8,024 nt of DNA from Pseudomonadota bacterium (GTDB taxonomy: Bacteria; Pseudomonadota; Gammaproteobacteria; Pseudomonadales; Azotimanducaceae): positions 1-8,024 of the forward strand of contig JAQBYL010000181.1 in assembly GCA_027622495.1 (NCBI GenBank). Reading direction: 5' to 3'. Shown here in pieces: positions 7,401 to 8,024 of this stretch. Position 1 is the first letter of the stretch. Each line of letters starts with the position of its first letter. The notes beneath the pieces were generated by a model, which ran no database searches, was not told the origin of the DNA, and was given only the letters and a program-made list of their open reading frames with translations. The position numbers were made by a program, and so were the translations under genes.

Positions 7401-8024
7401 CCTGCGTAGCGACCGGCGAGCATATCCACGACACGGTCGAAGTTTTCGCGCACAAGTTGCCGGTACGGTCCTGTTCGCCGGAGCAGGTTGAACACATCGT
7501 CCACGTTCCAGGTCTGGGTCGCCGTCATCGAGACGATGATCTGTGCCAGTACATCGAGGGGGTTCTGCAACGGCGTCAGTGGTTCGATGTCGCGCTGCGC
7601 CACACACCGGGTCAGCACCGCGGCTTCGAGAAAATCATGGGGATGCGTCGGGTACAACGTGCCGACGCTGGTTTCTCCAACCCGGTGCCCTGCGCGGCCA
7701 ATGCGCTGCAGGGCGCTCGCCACACTCGGTGGCGATTGAATCATCACCACCTCGTCAAGATTGCCGATGTCGATGCCCATCTCCAGCGAACTGGTGGCGA
7801 CGATCGCTTTGAGATCCCCCTGCTTCAGCCGTTTTTCGACTTCGGTTCGAATCTCGCGCGAAAGCGACCCGTGATGTGAATAGGCCAGCGGTGCGATCTG
7901 GTCCTCGTTGATTTTCAAGGTCACTTTTTCAGCCAGCTTGCGGCTGTTGGTGAAGAACAGCGTGGATCGATTCTGGTTGATCACATCGCGGCAGGTAGCG
8001 GCCAGAGGGACCCAGATCTTTTTA
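4451..8024 (-). CDS. lhr: Lhr-family superfamily 2 DNA helicase (partial, N-terminus off the right edge)
   Basis: The frame is open to the window edge, giving 1190 C-terminal residues of a large Lhr-type helicase, an ATP-dependent 3'-5' DNA translocase linked to DNA repair. The visible part starts in the second RecA domain: motif IV-like TNSRK near fragment residue 25, motif V TSSLEMGID at 77-85, and motif VI QRIGRAGHR at 106-114. A winged-helix region (about 145-220) follows, then the Lhr-specific beta-rich part with GTIPDRGYY and IGDLDEEF (about 240-310), the GGQVNRPW segment near 411-419, and a long C-terminal domain ending in the family-like INGEPARSS. The missing Walker A/B part would be about 300 residues, giving roughly 1500 in total, the length of full Lhr (E. 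coli 1538) rather than the short Lhr core. The C-terminal region of E. coli Lhr has been linked to uracil-DNA glycosylase activity; I cannot confirm the catalytic residue here. A GTG at 7984 is internal. It heads the string with the deacetylase-family gene, mauE and mauD. Confidence 0.9.
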   Translation of the reverse strand, partial: KKIWVPLAATCRDVINQNRSTLFFTNSRKLAEKVTLKINEDQIAPLAYSHHGSLSREIRTEVEKRLKQGDLKAIVATSSLEMGIDIGNLDEVVMIQSPPSVASALQRIGRAGHRVGETSVGTLYPTHPHDFLEAAVLTRCVAQRDIEPLTPLQNPLDVLAQIIVSMTATQTWNVDDVFNLLRRTGPYRQLVRENFDRVVDMLAGRYAGSRVRELKPRLTHDRIGGTIRAQKGAVFALYNSGGTIPDRGYYKLRHADSGAAIGDLDEEFVWEATTGDTFTLGTQSWQIQRITHNDVLVRTAKPGASAPPFWISDDYSRSYFFSDRIAQFLEMADQRLEAGEADQLNEELIAQNQFEPTAADELVTYLKKQRSTTGTALPHKHHLLLELVHTGPTGYKGPDAPRQLVIHSMWGGQVNRPWGLALEAAWKRTINSKPEIHADDNAIVIQLRTGLDPRAVFAMVSPGNLHELLREALESSGFFGSRFREAAGRSLLLSRQRFNQRLPLWMSRLQAKKLMSSTRSYDDFPVLLETWRTCLKDEFELDGLVDVLEQLNDGRIQHSLIETSTPSPFAADVTFNQVNRYMYADDTPDQDQPTALSDDLIASAVFDARLRPALDPQIIETFEAKRQRRTQGYEPSDITDWLEWAKERLLTPIDEWPQEIDHPDLVTVTLGERRWLTHRECASALLTSGLCSGATLSQDPPDVPDERSALAMAQEILTFYGPLTEQRINLLLPMIPEGLLADETQYVQGTLIRDDNTVYICDSDNLEILLRMQRAAGRVSFDTLSHKRLPGFLQAWQGFGRTNTDAHRADALHQLQGFSGAVKLWLKDLLPARLGPVSTADMDATFTGLDMTWQGRGNELVALGYAEDLALLSGTATAEKKNPADEAGTVNKQPTLISYFTDPHARYSYFQIADAAAIDNQTFNDQWWEHIWSGQLSADTLQPLRQGMERKYALGSSAASGSAASKIRNLRRRARASSIGWPGNWSVQDPASTNPADPLSRLEDNKDRVRLLLDRYGLVNRELVSREMRWRDAFSALRVMELGGEVSAGYFFDGLSGPQFITAGAFQVLRKPHRAGFWMAAHDPASPCGLGLPWPELPQRRAGNYVSFLDDELALVIENSGRSLTFHVEDDCPSMDAVIRPLIHLVEYERRVTIETINGEPARSSHWMDVLCKHLVLVKDHKHVYAQASG
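5379..5386 (-). other. Run of eight A inside lhr, possible slippage site
   Basis: On the coding strand GAG is followed by AAA AAA AAC CCT (fragment residues K880, K881, N882), an uninterrupted A8 run in a polar, linker-like stretch (TATAEKKNPADEAG). A one-base insertion reaches TGA three codons later; a one-base loss reaches TGA about 13 codons later. Either would remove roughly the last 300 residues. Whether slippage is used is not known. Confidence 0.3.

Noticed and set aside
7148..7879. Long plus-strand open frame of 243 codons inside lhr
   Set aside because: It is antisense to well-supported Lhr motifs (V and VI lie under it), shows no recognisable family, and is explained by GC-rich codon structure on the opposite strand.
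7982..7984. GTG at 7984 as the start of lhr
   Set aside because: The frame stays open to the right edge with Lhr-like sequence upstream, and a start here would remove the Walker motifs and half of the helicase core.
4451..8024. Lhr as part of a defence island or mobile element
   Set aside because: No nuclease, methyltransferase, integrase, transposase, terminal repeats or composition shift is visible, and the domain content fits a standard repair-type Lhr.

Overview
The window looks like a stretch of proteobacterial chromosome, most likely from a free-living gammaproteobacterium. That placement is an inference from the style of the proteins, the moderately high GC content judged by eye, and the compact gene packing. 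There are seven protein genes and almost no non-coding DNA. Both ends cut through genes. I see no rRNA, tRNA, CRISPR array, insertion sequence or phage gene.

Left part (1-2406). A minus-strand pair reads leftward: a SnoaL/NTF2-like small protein, then a secreted serine hydrolase of the class C beta-lactamase fold, which runs off the left edge. A 132-base intergenic region (1492-1623) separates this pair from a divergent plus-strand gene for a crotonase-fold (enoyl-CoA hydratase/isomerase family) protein. The crotonase lacks both classical hydratase glutamates and resembles PaaG-type isomerases.

Right part (2393-8024). A tight minus-strand gene string reads leftward: an Lhr-family helicase (5' end off the right edge), a histone-deacetylase-superfamily zinc hydrolase, mauE and mauD. 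The spacings are 10 nt, 21 nt and a 4-nt overlap, so they are probably co-transcribed. MauE and MauD are the membrane and thioredoxin-like factors that mature methylamine dehydrogenase, but no dehydrogenase structural gene is visible here. The last 14 bases of mauD overlap the last 14 bases of the convergent crotonase gene. Just past each stop codon, inside the other gene, lies a perfect inverted repeat.

The left genes suggest CoA-linked catabolism, though this is weak. In the right operon a nucleic-acid helicase, a deacylase and a periplasmic disulfide-type maturation pair are combined without an obvious common pathway. That combination is the most unusual thing in the window. Three of the six visible starts (serine hydrolase, mauE, mauD) are GTG; the start of lhr is outside the window.
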